Assembly: GCF_006569185.2 (NCBI RefSeq)
Contig: NZ_VIGC02000020.1
Location: forward strand, 1 to 64,000
Direction: 5' to 3'
Origin: Litorilinea aerophila
Lineage (GTDB): Bacteria; Chloroflexota; Anaerolineae; Caldilineales; Caldilineaceae
DNA length: 64,000 nt
Each line of letters starts with the position of its first letter. Positions within the stretch are counted from its first letter, which is position 1. Positions 55,479 through 64,000 of the stretch are shown here, piece after piece. The position numbers and the translations under genes are program-made. Below the pieces are notes generated by a model that had not been told where the DNA came from, ran no database searches, and was given only the letters and a program-made list of their open reading frames with translations.

Positions 55479-56822
55479 CTACTCGGCGCCCGCGGCGGCC
55501 AGGGCTGCCTGGCTGGCCAGTCGGCGTTCCATTTCTTCCCGAGCCGCCCGCTCCTCTTCGGGCGAAAAGCGGACCAGCAGCGCAGCCATGGAGACCAGGC
55601 TCACCACCATGCCCAGGATCAGGAGGGCCTGGGGCCAGGGCAGGGATTCGATTTTGAACAGGAAGCCGGCCAGCACCGCGCCTGTGTTGCCGCCGGCGCC
55701 CACGATGCCCGCCACCGAGCCCAGCGCCCGCTTGTTGATGAAGGGGACCACCGAGTAGGTGGCACCTTCACTCATCTGCACGAACACGCTGAAGACGATC
55801 AGCGCCCCGATGGCCAGGGCCAGGGTGTTCATGCGGGAGAAGACCATCAGCGCCATCCCCTCGGCCAGCAGGACCAGCACCAGGAAGAAGACCCGACCCC
55901 GCAGACCGAAGCGAATCCCCGCCCGGTCGCCCAGGATGCCGCCCAGGGAACGGGCGAAGATGTTCATCAGCCCGAACAGACTGGCCACCAGGCCGGCAGT
56001 CTTGAGATCCAGGCTGAAGTAGTCGGTGAAGTACAGGGCGGCGATGTTGTTGATGGTCAGCTCGATGCCGAAGCAGGCCGCGTAGATGACAAAGAGCGCC
56101 CAGACCCGGTGATCCCGGCAGGCTTCCCAGAAGGTGTTGCCCATCTGGCGGCCGGTGGCCAGCTCGCCCCGGGCCCGCAACTCCTGGAAGTTGCCGTCGG
56201 GCGTGTCCTGGGTCAGGCAGTAGTAGGCGATGCCGGTCAGGATCATGAGCACGCCGGGCACGACCATGGCCAGCCGCCAGCCCATGGCCTGGCTGACGCC
56301 CATGGCCAGAAAGGCGGAGAAGATCAGGGGCATGGCCATCTGGGTGACGCCGCCGCCCAGGTTGCCCCAGCCGGCCGTGGTAGCGTTGGCCGTGCCCACC
56401 ACGTTGGGGGCGAACATGAGAGAAGTATGAAACTGGGTGATGACAAACGAGGCGCCGATGACGCCGATGGCCAGCCGAAAGAGGAGGAAGGTGGTGTAGT
56501 CACTGGCCAGGCCGATCCCCATCACGGGCAGGGCGCCCAGGATGAGGAGGGCTGCGTAAGTGCGCCGGGGGCCAAAGCGGTCGCAGACCCAGCCGATGGC
56601 CAGGCGGGCCAGGATGGTAATGGCCACCGAGGCGATGATGGTGTTTCCCACCTGAGCCTGGGTCAGCCCCAGCTCTTCCCGCACCACCGCCATCAGGGGG
56701 GCGATGCCAAACCAGCCAAAGAAGCAGAGGAAGAAGGCGAACCAGGTCAGGTGGAACGTCCGCATGTGGGGCGGCTTGAAACTGAACAGCTCGATGCCCG
56801 TTGCCTTGTGTTTCAGGTCCAT
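55479..56822 (-). CDS. Nitrate/nitrite transporter, MFS (NarK/NrtP family)
   Basis: 447 residues, twelve predicted helices. The nitrate signature loops are GWGNLGGGVTQMAMP (helix 5) and GIVGAGGNTGAVLAG (helix 11); RLAIGWVCDRFGPRR is the MFS loop 2-3 motif. It imports nitrate for the reductase encoded next. The C-terminus is charged (SPEEERAAREEMERRLA). ATG 56822 has AAAGG about 10 bases upstream. Between nirA (51-base gap) and narB. Confidence 0.94.
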   Translation of the reverse strand: MDLKHKATGIELFSFKPPHMRTFHLTWFAFFLCFFGWFGIAPLMAVVREELGLTQAQVGNTIIASVAITILARLAIGWVCDRFGPRRTYAALLILGALPVMGIGLASDYTTFLLFRLAIGVIGASFVITQFHTSLMFAPNVVGTANATTAGWGNLGGGVTQMAMPLIFSAFLAMGVSQAMGWRLAMVVPGVLMILTGIAYYCLTQDTPDGNFQELRARGELATGRQMGNTFWEACRDHRVWALFVIYAACFGIELTINNIAALYFTDYFSLDLKTAGLVASLFGLMNIFARSLGGILGDRAGIRFGLRGRVFFLVLVLLAEGMALMVFSRMNTLALAIGALIVFSVFVQMSEGATYSVVPFINKRALGSVAGIVGAGGNTGAVLAGFLFKIESLPWPQALLILGMVVSLVSMAALLVRFSPEEERAAREEMERRLASQAALAAAGAE

Positions 56823-56873
56823 GGTGTGACAGCCTTTCTGGAGTGGAAAAGGGAGTCGAGGATGGCCTGCCGG

Positions 56874-58394
56874 TCAGTCTGCCGCTTCGGCCAGGGGGTG
56901 ATATTTCGTTCCAATTTCAGCGGACAGATAGGCCACCGTCTCTTCCAGGGTGGCCCGCTTGTGGACCAACTCGCCCAGCCTGGGTTCTTCACCCAGTTGT
57001 CCGCCCTTGAAAATGTCGAAGCCATCCACGATGGTACCATCGGGCAGGCGCACCCGCTGCGCCTGGAGCCCCAGCTCGCTGGCCCGGTGGCGGCCACAGG
57101 CGTGGATGCAGCCGGAGACGTTGATGCGGACGATACGATCCGCCTCGGGGAAGCGCTTTTCCAGCTCCCGGGCAATGGCCAGGGAAATGCCCTTGGTGTC
57201 GTTGAGGGCGAAGTGGCAGTAGTCCTTGCCGGTGCAGGTCACCAGGCCCCGCAGGATGCCGGACGGGGTAGGGCTCCACTCCTGGAGTAGGGGCTCTGCC
57301 AGCAGGTCCGACAGGTGGGCATCGGGCACGTTGGGGATGATGACGTTTTGATCGTTGGTCAGGCGGACTTCACCGCTGCCGTAGCGGTCGGCCAGGTCGG
57401 CCAGATCAAAAAGCTGTTGGGCGGTGAAACGGCCCACCGGCACCAGCAGGCCCACGTAGTTGAGGCCCCGCTGCTTCTGGGGGTGGACGCCCAGGTGATC
57501 CCGCTCCAGGGGGGCGGCGTGGTGGGGGTAGAGCTGGCTCTCGCCGGCTGGGGGCAGCGCTGCGCCGTAGACCTTCATCACTTCAGCCCGGAAGCGATCC
57601 ATGCCCCAATCCCAGATCAGCCATTTCAGCCGCGCTTCTTTGCGGTTTTCCCGGTTGCCGTGGTCGCGGAAGACGGTCAGGATGGCCCGGCAGAGGGCGG
57701 TGGCCTCCTCCGGCCGCACGAAGACATCCAGGGGCTCGGCCAGGTGGGGGGTGGTGCCCCCCAGGGCGCCGCCCACCAGCACGTTAAACCCCTTGATCAG
57801 GTGCTTGCCCACCCGACGCATGGCCGGGATCAGGCCGATGTCGTTACTTTGGGCGTGGGCGCAGTCGTAGCGGCAGCCGCTGATGGAGATGTTGAACTTG
57901 CGGGGCAGGTTCTCGAATTCCCGGCCCAGCAGAGAGAGGGCTGTGGCCACTGCCTGCTGTCGGGCATCCAGGAACTCATCCCGGCTCATCCCGGCCACGG
58001 GGCAGCCGGTGACATTGCGGAAGTTGTCCATGCCCGTCTGCTGGCAGGTGAGCCCGGCTTCATGGAGGCGTTGGAAGAGCTCCGGCACCTGTGTGATTTC
58101 AATCCAGCGCAGCTGAATGTTCTGGCGGGTGGTGAAGTCCCCCACTCCCCGGCCAAAGTCTCGAGAAATGCCGGCCAGGGTCCGCAGCTGGTAAGTATCC
58201 AGGAGGCCATTGGAAATGCGCATGCGCAGCATGAAGTACCCTGGCGTCTGTTTGCGATGAAACAGGCCATACCATTTCAGGAGGTCATACTGCTCCGGCG
58301 GAATGGCTTCGAACCCTTCTTCTGCCCAGCGATAAATGTCTTCAATGATATCCAGGGGGCGTTTGTGGGCCTTCAGGACCTCGATATTGTTCAT
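56874..58394 (-). CDS. nirA: Ferredoxin-nitrite reductase (sirohaem)
   Basis: 506 residues. Two ferredoxin-like halves and two sirohaem-binding halves; cluster ligands C387-x5-C393 (TCTGKDYCHFALND) and C429-x3-C433 (NVSGCIHACGRH). The N-terminal half keeps FTTRQNIQLRWI and NFRNVTGCPVAG. It reduces nitrite to ammonium in six-electron steps. ATG 58394 is chosen (AAAAGGAG about 12 bases upstream); ATG 58445 is an in-frame alternative. First gene of the operon; sulfite reductase is less likely given the adjacent nitrate genes. Confidence 0.93.
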   Translation of the reverse strand: MNNIEVLKAHKRPLDIIEDIYRWAEEGFEAIPPEQYDLLKWYGLFHRKQTPGYFMLRMRISNGLLDTYQLRTLAGISRDFGRGVGDFTTRQNIQLRWIEITQVPELFQRLHEAGLTCQQTGMDNFRNVTGCPVAGMSRDEFLDARQQAVATALSLLGREFENLPRKFNISISGCRYDCAHAQSNDIGLIPAMRRVGKHLIKGFNVLVGGALGGTTPHLAEPLDVFVRPEEATALCRAILTVFRDHGNRENRKEARLKWLIWDWGMDRFRAEVMKVYGAALPPAGESQLYPHHAAPLERDHLGVHPQKQRGLNYVGLLVPVGRFTAQQLFDLADLADRYGSGEVRLTNDQNVIIPNVPDAHLSDLLAEPLLQEWSPTPSGILRGLVTCTGKDYCHFALNDTKGISLAIARELEKRFPEADRIVRINVSGCIHACGRHRASELGLQAQRVRLPDGTIVDGFDIFKGGQLGEEPRLGELVHKRATLEETVAYLSAEIGTKYHPLAEAAD

Positions 58395-58960
58395 GGTGAA
58401 CGACTTCTCCTTTTGTTCCCATTCTTGTTTAATCTGCACATACATCTCTGTGAACAACACTTTGGGGCCCAATTTACCAGGCGATCTGAGGGCGATTCCA
58501 TGGCAAAAGCACCGAAGGTGGATAATATATTTTGTGCATTTTGCATGATGATTGGCGCCGGAAAATCTGCTCGCGCGGGTGTTTTCGGCGCGATTAGGAG
58601 AGGTTTGGCCGTTTGTTAACGTGTGTTGAGTCGATTTTTGTGCAGATTGTCAGAGGGGAGATAGTTGTGGCTGCGGGGAACGGACAGGCAGCCGTTTTGA
58701 GGAGAGCTGTATGAGCCTTGCGCGGCCTTCGTTGGGGGCATCCCTTGAAATTTGACAGGATTTTGACGGTTTTGGTGACAGCGCGGGGTGGTATATTATG
58801 GAATCCTGTCAATCGTCGTGCGCTCCGGCAGACTCCAGATGGTCCAAAACTTACCTGGGTACCTTGCCTGGCCCGGCTGGCCCAGCCGTCGGCTGGGGGG
58901 CACTCGATGGTTTTTATCTTGCGTTTTATGTTTATTTTGAACTCATAGGAAGGGTTGTCT
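58395..58960. other. Divergent gap upstream of nirA
   Basis: No gene. AT-rich segments that could be promoters include AAAATATATTATCC on the minus strand near 58520-58535 (toward nirA) and, on the plus strand, TTTTGACGG and GGTATATTATGG (about 58761-58801) toward the secreted protein. I found no clear regulator site. GGAAGGG at 58948-58954 is the ribosome site for the gene at 58961. Confidence 0.45.
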
Positions 58961-60037
58961 ATGCGACCAGTGGGGTTAAAGCCCGCCTCTGCCTCGTCGC
59001 GGCCGCGGACCGGGCCGGGCAGCCGAGGTGCAGCCACCCATTGGGGGGCGCAGCTGTGGCGTCGCTCTCTACCTGGCCTGCTGCTGGCAGTGCTGTTGGC
59101 CCTGGGGTGGCGTCAGGTCGGCCAGGCACAGGGGCCGCGTGGCAGCGGCGAAACAGGGGATGGAGGCGCAGGGTTGTTCTATGAAGGTACCTTTCGCTAT
59201 GTCCCTTCACCCACGCCGGAACCGGAGGATCCGAACTTTTATCGCAACAGCAGTTTTCGCTTTGTGCCGTCGCCGTCCGCGCCGTCACCACCCGCGGCGC
59301 CTGCTGGAACGTCCACGCCCACACTGCCGACGACGGAGCCATCGCCGCTACCCACCCGGTTCCCTGTCGCGACGGCCACGCCGCTCCCGCAAGCTGGCCC
59401 ATCGCGAACGTCTGGGGAGCGACTGGCGGCTCTGGAGGAAGGCGAGGCCGGCACCACTTTTCTCGCCGCGGGATCCCAGGGCGATGACCGTTTCTACCCC
59501 GGCGCGTATCGTTGGACCGGGACGGGGCTGGTTTCGGCCGCGACCGCCATGCCTTTCCGGCTCCTGCCGGCGGATGAGCCTGTCGAGGAAGGGACCGCAT
59601 CGCCCACGGTTGCCTCTGCCCTTCCCCGCCTTGGTAGCACCCGGCAGGCCGTGGGCACCGGGGAGACCTGGGAAACTCTTTCCCCTGCCTATAGTGAACG
59701 CTCGCCTTTGCCCCTCCACGGCCTGGCCATGTACTACAATCCCGGAATCATGCGGGAAGTGCTCGCGTATCGGCTTCAGATGGCCCAGATCGACCCCTGC
59801 CCGGAGTGCGTGGGATATGTGGCCCTGCTCCGGCGGGGCGATCTGAACCGCAAGGTCTGGATCCTCTGGCCGGATGGCACGGTGGAGGGCCCCTTTTTGG
59901 TGGTGGACGTAGCCGCCCGTCATCACGTTTCCCCCCTGTTGAAACGGGGGTGGGCGGTGGATGTGGATTACCAGACCGCTTTGCGCCATCGAATGAACCG
60001 TCCCCTGCCGGTGACTGTGCTGGCGGCCCCGCCCTAG
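58961..60037 (+). CDS. Secreted protein with Pro-rich middle and RlpA-like C-terminal domain
   Basis: 358 residues. A long N-terminal region ends in a signal-type helix ([14 protein letters not shown] ... QAQ). Two similar short units ([18 protein letters not shown] and [18 protein letters not shown]) follow, then a Pro/Thr-rich linker. The C-terminal ~110 residues (from [16 protein letters not shown]) contain [34 protein letters not shown] and a [12 protein letters not shown]-like end, similar to RlpA/double-psi beta-barrel proteins; the assignment is by pattern only. ATG 58961 follows AGGAAGGG. Likely cell-envelope role. Confidence 0.7.
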   Translation: MRPVGLKPASASSRPRTGPGSRGAATHWGAQLWRRSLPGLLLAVLLALGWRQVGQAQGPRGSGETGDGGAGLFYEGTFRYVPSPTPEPEDPNFYRNSSFRFVPSPSAPSPPAAPAGTSTPTLPTTEPSPLPTRFPVATATPLPQAGPSRTSGERLAALEEGEAGTTFLAAGSQGDDRFYPGAYRWTGTGLVSAATAMPFRLLPADEPVEEGTASPTVASALPRLGSTRQAVGTGETWETLSPAYSERSPLPLHGLAMYYNPGIMREVLAYRLQMAQIDPCPECVGYVALLRRGDLNRKVWILWPDGTVEGPFLVVDVAARHHVSPLLKRGWAVDVDYQTALRHRMNRPLPVTVLAAPP

Positions 60038-60074
60038 GACCAGGAAAATGTGTCCAAAAAGATCCCTCGCCATT

Positions 60075-60103
60075 TTGACGGAAAAGACCCCCTTTGCTAT
60101 ACT
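60075..60103 (+). promoter_or_regulatory. Sigma-70 promoter of tRNA-Ala(CGC)
   Basis: TTGACG (60075-60080), 17-base spacer, TATACT (60098-60103), about 50 bases before the tRNA. Confidence 0.8.
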
Positions 60104-60156
60104 GGAAAGCGGTTCGTCACGTTAACAGTTGCCTGTTGGCAAATACGTGTGAAGAC

Positions 60157-60229
<73 letters not shown>

Positions 60230-60337
60230 CTACCGGGTTTCAGATACGGACCTGTAGGCACCTGGCAGGCCGGAGAGGCCAGGATAGCCACCTCATCCCG
60301 GATAGAGGGTTAGAAATGAAATTGCCGGGTGTGAAAT

Positions 60338-60365
60338 TTGACAGGTCGGCGAAAACCGGTAAAAT
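60338..60365 (+). promoter_or_regulatory. Sigma-70 promoter of tRNA-Ala(GGC)
   Basis: TTGACA (60338-60343), 16-base spacer, TAAAAT (60360-60365), about 70 bases before the second tRNA. The second tRNA therefore probably has its own transcript. Confidence 0.75.
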
Positions 60366-60437
60366 ATTCTCAAGCTGGATGAGCAAGCGGGCCGGAAATC
60401 AAGCATGGTTGACCGGCCATCATCCAGGCCATCATGT

Positions 60438-60510
<73 letters not shown>

Positions 60511-60517
60511 CCTCGAG

Positions 60518-60542
60518 ACCCTTCCATGTGGAAGGGTTTTTT
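60518..60542 (+). terminator. Rho-independent terminator after tRNA-Ala(GGC)
   Basis: ACCCTTCCA (60518-60526) and TGGAAGGGT (60529-60537) followed by TTTTT. Confidence 0.93.
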
Positions 60543-60807
60543 GTTGCCACCGGTTGTCGGCTACAGCTACATGCACCCCAGGCCCAGGAACGTTTCGACC
60601 GGGATCCGGCCTGGCTCGCCACTTGTCCAAAGCCCTTCCCTCTGGGATAATAGGTCAGTGGAACGCCCCCACCCTGCCCCCAGCGCCCCGGACTGCCCGG
60701 AACAGGGATGCTGCCTGGCCCCCACCCTGCAGCGGACTCCGGCCTGATCGCTGGTGTGGGCAGGGATGTTGGTACCCAGGATGATCACAGCAGGAAAGGA
60801 ATCGCGT

Positions 60808-61533
60808 GTGTGTGCGACCAAGCGTGGGCCGGATGAGTTGCGGCCAGTGCAGTTTGAGCTGGACTATGTCATGTACCCGGAGGGATCGGTCCTGATCTCC
60901 ATGGGCAATACCAAGGTCCTCTGCAATGCCACCGTCGAGGAGAATCTCCCCCGGTGGCTGCGCCACGGCAAGTTTCGCCATGGGTGGGTTACGGCGGAAT
61001 ACGCCATGTTACCCCGCAGCACCCAGGAGCGAAACAACCGGGAAACCTTGACCCCTAAGGGCCGAACCCAGGAGATCAAGCGGCTCATCGCCAGAAGCCT
61101 GCGTGGGGCTGTGGACCTGGAGAAGTTGGGCGAACGGCAAATCGTGGTGGACTGCGACGTTATCCAGGCGGATGGGGGCACGCGGACCGCCGCCATCACC
61201 GGCGGCTATGTGGCTCTGGCCCTGGCCATCCGACGTCTGGAGCACAAGAACCTGGTGCCACCTGGGGTGATTAAACAGGCCGTGGCCGCGGTCAGCGTGG
61301 GGCTGGTCAACGGCAAGGCGGTGCTGGATCTGGACTACGAGATGGATCTGGCCGCCGACGTGGATCTGAACGTGGTCATGACTTCCGACGGCCGATACGT
61401 GGAGGTGCAGGGAACGGCCGAGGGGCAGCCGTTCAGCCGGGGGGCACTCAACGCCATGTTGCTCCTGGCCGAGATGGGGATCAGCCAGTTGCTCACCCTG
61501 CAGAACGAGGCCCTGGCCCGGGCCAGGATTTGA
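60808..61533 (+). CDS. rph: Ribonuclease PH
   Basis: 241 residues from GTG 60808, preceded by AGGAAAGGA; this matches the usual Rph length, whereas ATG 60781 and 60754 would add 9-18 residues not seen in the family. Signature parts: [69 protein letters not shown] and [19 protein letters not shown]. Phosphorolytic 3' exoribonuclease that trims tRNA precursors; its position next to two tRNA genes is fitting. It converges with the helix-hairpin-helix gene with 4 bases between them. Confidence 0.96.
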   Translation: MCATKRGPDELRPVQFELDYVMYPEGSVLISMGNTKVLCNATVEENLPRWLRHGKFRHGWVTAEYAMLPRSTQERNNRETLTPKGRTQEIKRLIARSLRGAVDLEKLGERQIVVDCDVIQADGGTRTAAITGGYVALALAIRRLEHKNLVPPGVIKQAVAAVSVGLVNGKAVLDLDYEMDLAADVDLNVVMTSDGRYVEVQGTAEGQPFSRGALNAMLLLAEMGISQLLTLQNEALARARI

Positions 61534-61537
61534 CGGC

Positions 61538-62458
61538 TCAGGTCGTGTCCTGGCCGGTCTGGGCCTGGTAGTAGGCCCGACATTCTGCTTCTCGCCCCCG
61601 CACAATGCGCTTGCCCCGCAGGGGGCCAAAGCGTGCCGTGACTACCGTCCACTGGCCGTTGCCCCGGCGATCATCCCGGTAGATCACCACCCAATCCCGG
61701 GTCATCCCCAGTTCATGGGCCCGGGCCGTGTTGGAGAAAAGGGCCGTGTAGTGGTGTTCCCCGCGCTGGGTGTGGAGGATGGGTAGCCACGCCTCACCGG
61801 TCGGGTTAAAGCGCCGGGGCGCGATGGTGGGCAGGCGGTTGGCCTGTGCTTTCTCCCGGTATTCCCGGTCGATGTCCAGCAGTTCGGCCACCGGTGGCTC
61901 CTCCGATTCGCCAGGCGGGGAGGATATCTGTGGCGCTTCCTGTCGAGGACGCCGATGCAGGCGGCCGGCTAGCGATTCCCGCACGGCCCGCAGGCGGCGT
62001 GGCCCAAAGCCCGGCACCTGTTCCAGACGGCCATCGTAGGCCGCGGCCAGCAGGTCGCCCAAGGTCTCAATTCCCAACTCCTCGTGGATTCGGCTGGCCA
62101 GGATTGGCCCGATGCCCGGGACGGTGGTCAGAACCCGCTCCGGGCGAATATTCCCGCGCAGGCGTTCCAGCAGCGGCGTAGTACCGGTGTGAATCAGCTG
62201 CTCGATGGAGCGGGCCAGGGACTTGCCGATGGTCGGCAGTCGCTCCAGCCCTTCCAGCCCTTCTTCTTCCAACAGCTGGTGGATCGGTCGGTTCAGGCCA
62301 CGGATGGTTTCTGCCGCGTTGTAATAGGCCCGCACCCGAAATGGATTTGCCTGCTGGGCATCCAGCAACTGGGCAATTTCCTCCAGCCGGCTGGCGATTT
62401 CCCGGTTGCTTGGCGTCGTTTGGGGCTTCCCGTCAACTGGGTTTCGATTCCCCGTCAT
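61538..62458 (-). CDS. Helix-hairpin-helix DNA-binding protein (PolX N-terminal-like)
   Basis: 306 residues. The N-terminus (about 17-95: NREIASRLEEIAQLLDAQQANPFRVRAYYNAAETIRGL ... LPTIGKSLARSIEQLI) is the 8-kDa domain of PolX DNA polymerases. Two helix-hairpin-helix units follow (VPGIGPILASRIHEELG and VPGFGPRRLRAVRESLAG). There is no polymerase palm or PHP nuclease; instead a ~130-residue C-terminal domain (ILHTQRGEHHYTALFSNTARAHELGMTRDWVVIY) of unknown function. ATG 62458 follows GGAGGAGAC; starts up to 62596 are unsupported. Probably a DNA-structure-binding protein. Confidence 0.8.
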   Translation of the reverse strand: MTGNRNPVDGKPQTTPSNREIASRLEEIAQLLDAQQANPFRVRAYYNAAETIRGLNRPIHQLLEEEGLEGLERLPTIGKSLARSIEQLIHTGTTPLLERLRGNIRPERVLTTVPGIGPILASRIHEELGIETLGDLLAAAYDGRLEQVPGFGPRRLRAVRESLAGRLHRRPRQEAPQISSPPGESEEPPVAELLDIDREYREKAQANRLPTIAPRRFNPTGEAWLPILHTQRGEHHYTALFSNTARAHELGMTRDWVVIYRDDRRGNGQWTVVTARFGPLRGKRIVRGREAECRAYYQAQTGQDTT

Positions 62459-62817
62459 GGTTGTCTCCTCCACGCCACGGCTTTGACTCAAGCTCGGACC
62501 TCTGGACCCACCTTCCTGATTGAACCTCGATAGTCCCTGTTGCATCCAGCTTTCCACCTCTCCTTGAGTATACACCGGCTTCGTATAGGGCGTCATATCG
62601 TGGCGAATTCGTGTTCCTCTGTGGAATCTGGGGCTGAAAATGAAACAGGGACGAAACCCTGGGGCGGATTTCGTCCCTGCCTGGGACCTATTTCATGGCC
62701 TGGCCATCAGCTCACTGATGACTCTCCTGCAAAAAGCCACGGATTAGACGGTTCACACGGATTTTCTTTCTGGAAAATCTGTGTTCATCTGTGAAATCTG
62801 TGGTCTCTGCAGTGAAC
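62459..62817. other. Intergenic region with dispersed repeats
   Basis: No gene. Two copies of the 'GTGTTCATCTGTGAAATCTGTGG' repeat lie at 62605-62634 (GTGTTCCTCTGTGGAATCTGGG) and 62760-62803 (with a GATTTTC-tttctg-GAAAATC hairpin), matching 3449-3494. A terminator for the subtilase is at 62646-62679. Confidence 0.6.
62646..62679 (-). terminator. Terminator of the subtilase gene
   Basis: CAGGGACGAAA (62646-62656) and TTTCGTCCCTG (62669-62679) pair perfectly over 11 bases; on the minus strand the stem is followed by TTTCATTTTC. It lies about 140 bases after the subtilase stop. Confidence 0.8.
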
Positions 62818-64000
62818 TCATTGTTGGATCACCGGCAAGAAAATCTGATGGTTCTGGCTGGGCCCAGCCGGACCCTCCGGATTTACTGGTTGACCATTGG
62901 TGGGCTCGGCCGGCTCCTCCGGCGCATCAGGGCTCTGCTCGGCCGGTGGCTGGCTGTCGGGCGCCGGCGCTTCTGGCGCTGTGGGTTCCTGGCCTGGATC
63001 GGCGGGAGCCTCTTCCTGAGGCGGCTCCGCCACAGGCTCTTCCTCGGTTGGTGCCGGCTCTTCTGCCACAGGCTCTTCCTCGGCTGGTGTCGGCTCTTCC
63101 GCCACAGGTTCCTCGACCGCGGGCTCCTCATCCGCCGGATCTTGTGGCGCCGGGGCGGCATCCGGTCCAGTGGGCGAGTCCTGAGGCTCTGGCCCCTGGA
63201 TCGTCTGGTCCGTGGATTCCGGCCCGGGGAGGCTGACCTGCTCCCAGAAGAGGGGCGGGGCCAGGACTGGATTCGTCTCGTTGAGGGAAGGCCGGTTATT
63301 GACACTCAGCCCCTGCCCGTCGCTCGCCACGTCAGCAGGCTCGGGCGACGAATCCGTACCCGGTTCTTCCTGCATCTGGGGATCCTGCGGCGATGTGCTG
63401 TTCCAGTTGACGCTGTTCCAGTTGACACTGTTCCAGTTGACGCTATTCCAGTTCACGCTGTTCCAGTTGACACTATTCCAGTTCACACTGGTCCAATCCA
63501 CAGGCTCGGAGCCGGTGGAGAGGAGCTGGCTGGGCTGGTAAGTGTTATTGGTTGTGGGCACAGCGGCACCGGAGCCATAGTTGCGCAGCAACTCGAGCGC
63601 CCGGGCCACGTTGATGATACCGGCGCCGGCGCCGGGTTCACCCGGAAGCGGGGTGGCCGAGGCGGTCAAGAGATACTTAACCTGGTCCGGGTTGAGGTCG
63701 GGCTGGGCCTGGAGCAGGAGTGCGGCGGCGCCGGCCACCACGGCGCTGGCCACGGATGTTCCCGAGGCCACAAAGCCTGTTCGGGTGCCATGGCCGCCGG
63801 GATCCAAATAGGTGGCCTGGTAATCCTGGAAATAGCGGTCAAAGTTGGAGCCTTCAGCCAGGCTGGAGACGATGTAGGCTCCCGGCGCGATCAAGTCTGG
63901 CCGGGTGACGCCATCCGGCGTGACGCCAAAGGCCGAGAAGGGGGCGATGGCATCATCGGTGGGGTCGATGGTGCCCTGGTCCTCGGCGGCTCCGACCGCG
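62818..64000 (-). CDS. S8-family (subtilisin-like) serine peptidase, C-terminal part
   Basis: About 394 residues; the frame stays open through the window edge (AAEDQGTIDPTDDAIAPFSAFG then GVTRPDLIAPGAYIVSSL), so the start and the Asp/His catalytic residues lie outside. The catalytic Ser is in SGTSVASAVVAGAAALLLQ. After the peptidase domain comes a run of VNWNS repeats, then ~190 residues rich in Pro, Glu and Ala (EEPVAEEPAPTEEEP type), and a final IFLPVIQQ. The Pro/Glu region probably spans the cell surface; the hydrophobic end resembles the short tail motif common on exported Chloroflexota proteins. Expected role: exported protease. Confidence 0.9.
   Translation of the reverse strand, partial: AVGAAEDQGTIDPTDDAIAPFSAFGVTPDGVTRPDLIAPGAYIVSSLAEGSNFDRYFQDYQATYLDPGGHGTRTGFVASGTSVASAVVAGAAALLLQAQPDLNPDQVKYLLTASATPLPGEPGAGAGIINVARALELLRNYGSGAAVPTTNNTYQPSQLLSTGSEPVDWTSVNWNSVNWNSVNWNSVNWNSVNWNSVNWNSTSPQDPQMQEEPGTDSSPEPADVASDGQGLSVNNRPSLNETNPVLAPPLFWEQVSLPGPESTDQTIQGPEPQDSPTGPDAAPAPQDPADEEPAVEEPVAEEPTPAEEEPVAEEPAPTEEEPVAEPPQEEAPADPGQEPTAPEAPAPDSQPPAEQSPDAPEEPAEPTNGQPVNPEGPAGPSQNHQIFLPVIQQ
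63398..63500 (-). repeat. 15-bp tandem repeat coding VNWNS
   Basis: Six to seven 15-bp units on the minus strand (each close to GTCAACTGGAACAGC) encode VDWTSVNWNSVNWNS and so on. Units differ at a few third positions, so this is an old, selected protein repeat rather than fresh slippage. Confidence 0.9.

Noticed and set aside
63398-63500. CRISPR-like repeat of short units
   Set aside because: Units are 15 bp with no spacers and encode VNWNS in a peptidase.

Overview
The window reads as a chromosomal segment of a GC-rich bacterium of the phylum Chloroflexota, most like the Caldilineales/Anaerolineae branch. This is inferred from gene content: Pro/Thr-rich 'TPTATP' tails on exported proteins, a giant PA14-domain lipoprotein, a subtilase with VNWNS repeats that ends in a 'FLPVI' tail, several carbohydrate ABC importers without their own ATPase, NifJ, and many short palindromic repeats in the gaps. 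No rRNA or marker gene confirms it. There is no prophage, complete insertion sequence or CRISPR array.

Layout. 1-8.7 kb: the tail of an unidentified gene, a cysteine-synthase-like PLP enzyme, an F420-type oxidoreductase, a universal stress protein, a small membrane protein and a 1353-residue lipoprotein bracketed by near-identical direct composite repeats. 8.7-14.1 kb (minus): an iron-uptake cluster of His-rich lipoprotein, FTR1 permease, a hydantoinase/oxoprolinase-like ATPase and a small one-helix membrane protein; the lipoprotein, the permease and (more weakly) the small protein appear to share a helical module. 14.4-23.4 kb: a four-helix membrane protein, a CBS protein, NifJ, a dihydroorotate-dehydrogenase-like protein, a three-domain stress protein and a 2-hydroxyacid dehydrogenase. 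24-30.7 kb: a complete peptide/nickel-type ABC importer operon behind a strong promoter and a long leader.

30.8-46 kb: sugar uptake and sensing. One minus-strand operon carries a Tat-type binding protein, one MalF-like and two tandem MalG-like permeases, a GH32 fructosidase and a TPP enzyme. A second carries a binding protein, a MalF-MalG permease fused in one chain and a hybrid histidine kinase. Between them a plus-strand regulator (sigma-like HTH, decayed kinase ATPase domain, receiver) overlaps the kinase gene tail-to-tail by 68 bp.

46.5-53 kb: phosphofructokinase and threonine synthase; PlsY, a GNAT-aminotransferase fusion and ArfB with ATGA-type overlaps; DedA and a small membrane protein. 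53.2-58.4 kb: an assimilatory nitrate operon (nirA, nitrate transporter, nitrate reductase). 58.9-64 kb: a secreted RlpA-like protein, two tRNA-Ala genes with clear promoters, ribonuclease PH, a helix-hairpin-helix protein and a truncated subtilase.

The least expected items are the iron/hydantoinase cluster, the two fusions (MalF-MalG; GNAT-aminotransferase), the HTH/kinase-remnant/receiver regulator with its overlapping kinase gene, and a layered set of palindromic repeat families, one copy of which lies in frame inside the giant lipoprotein gene.
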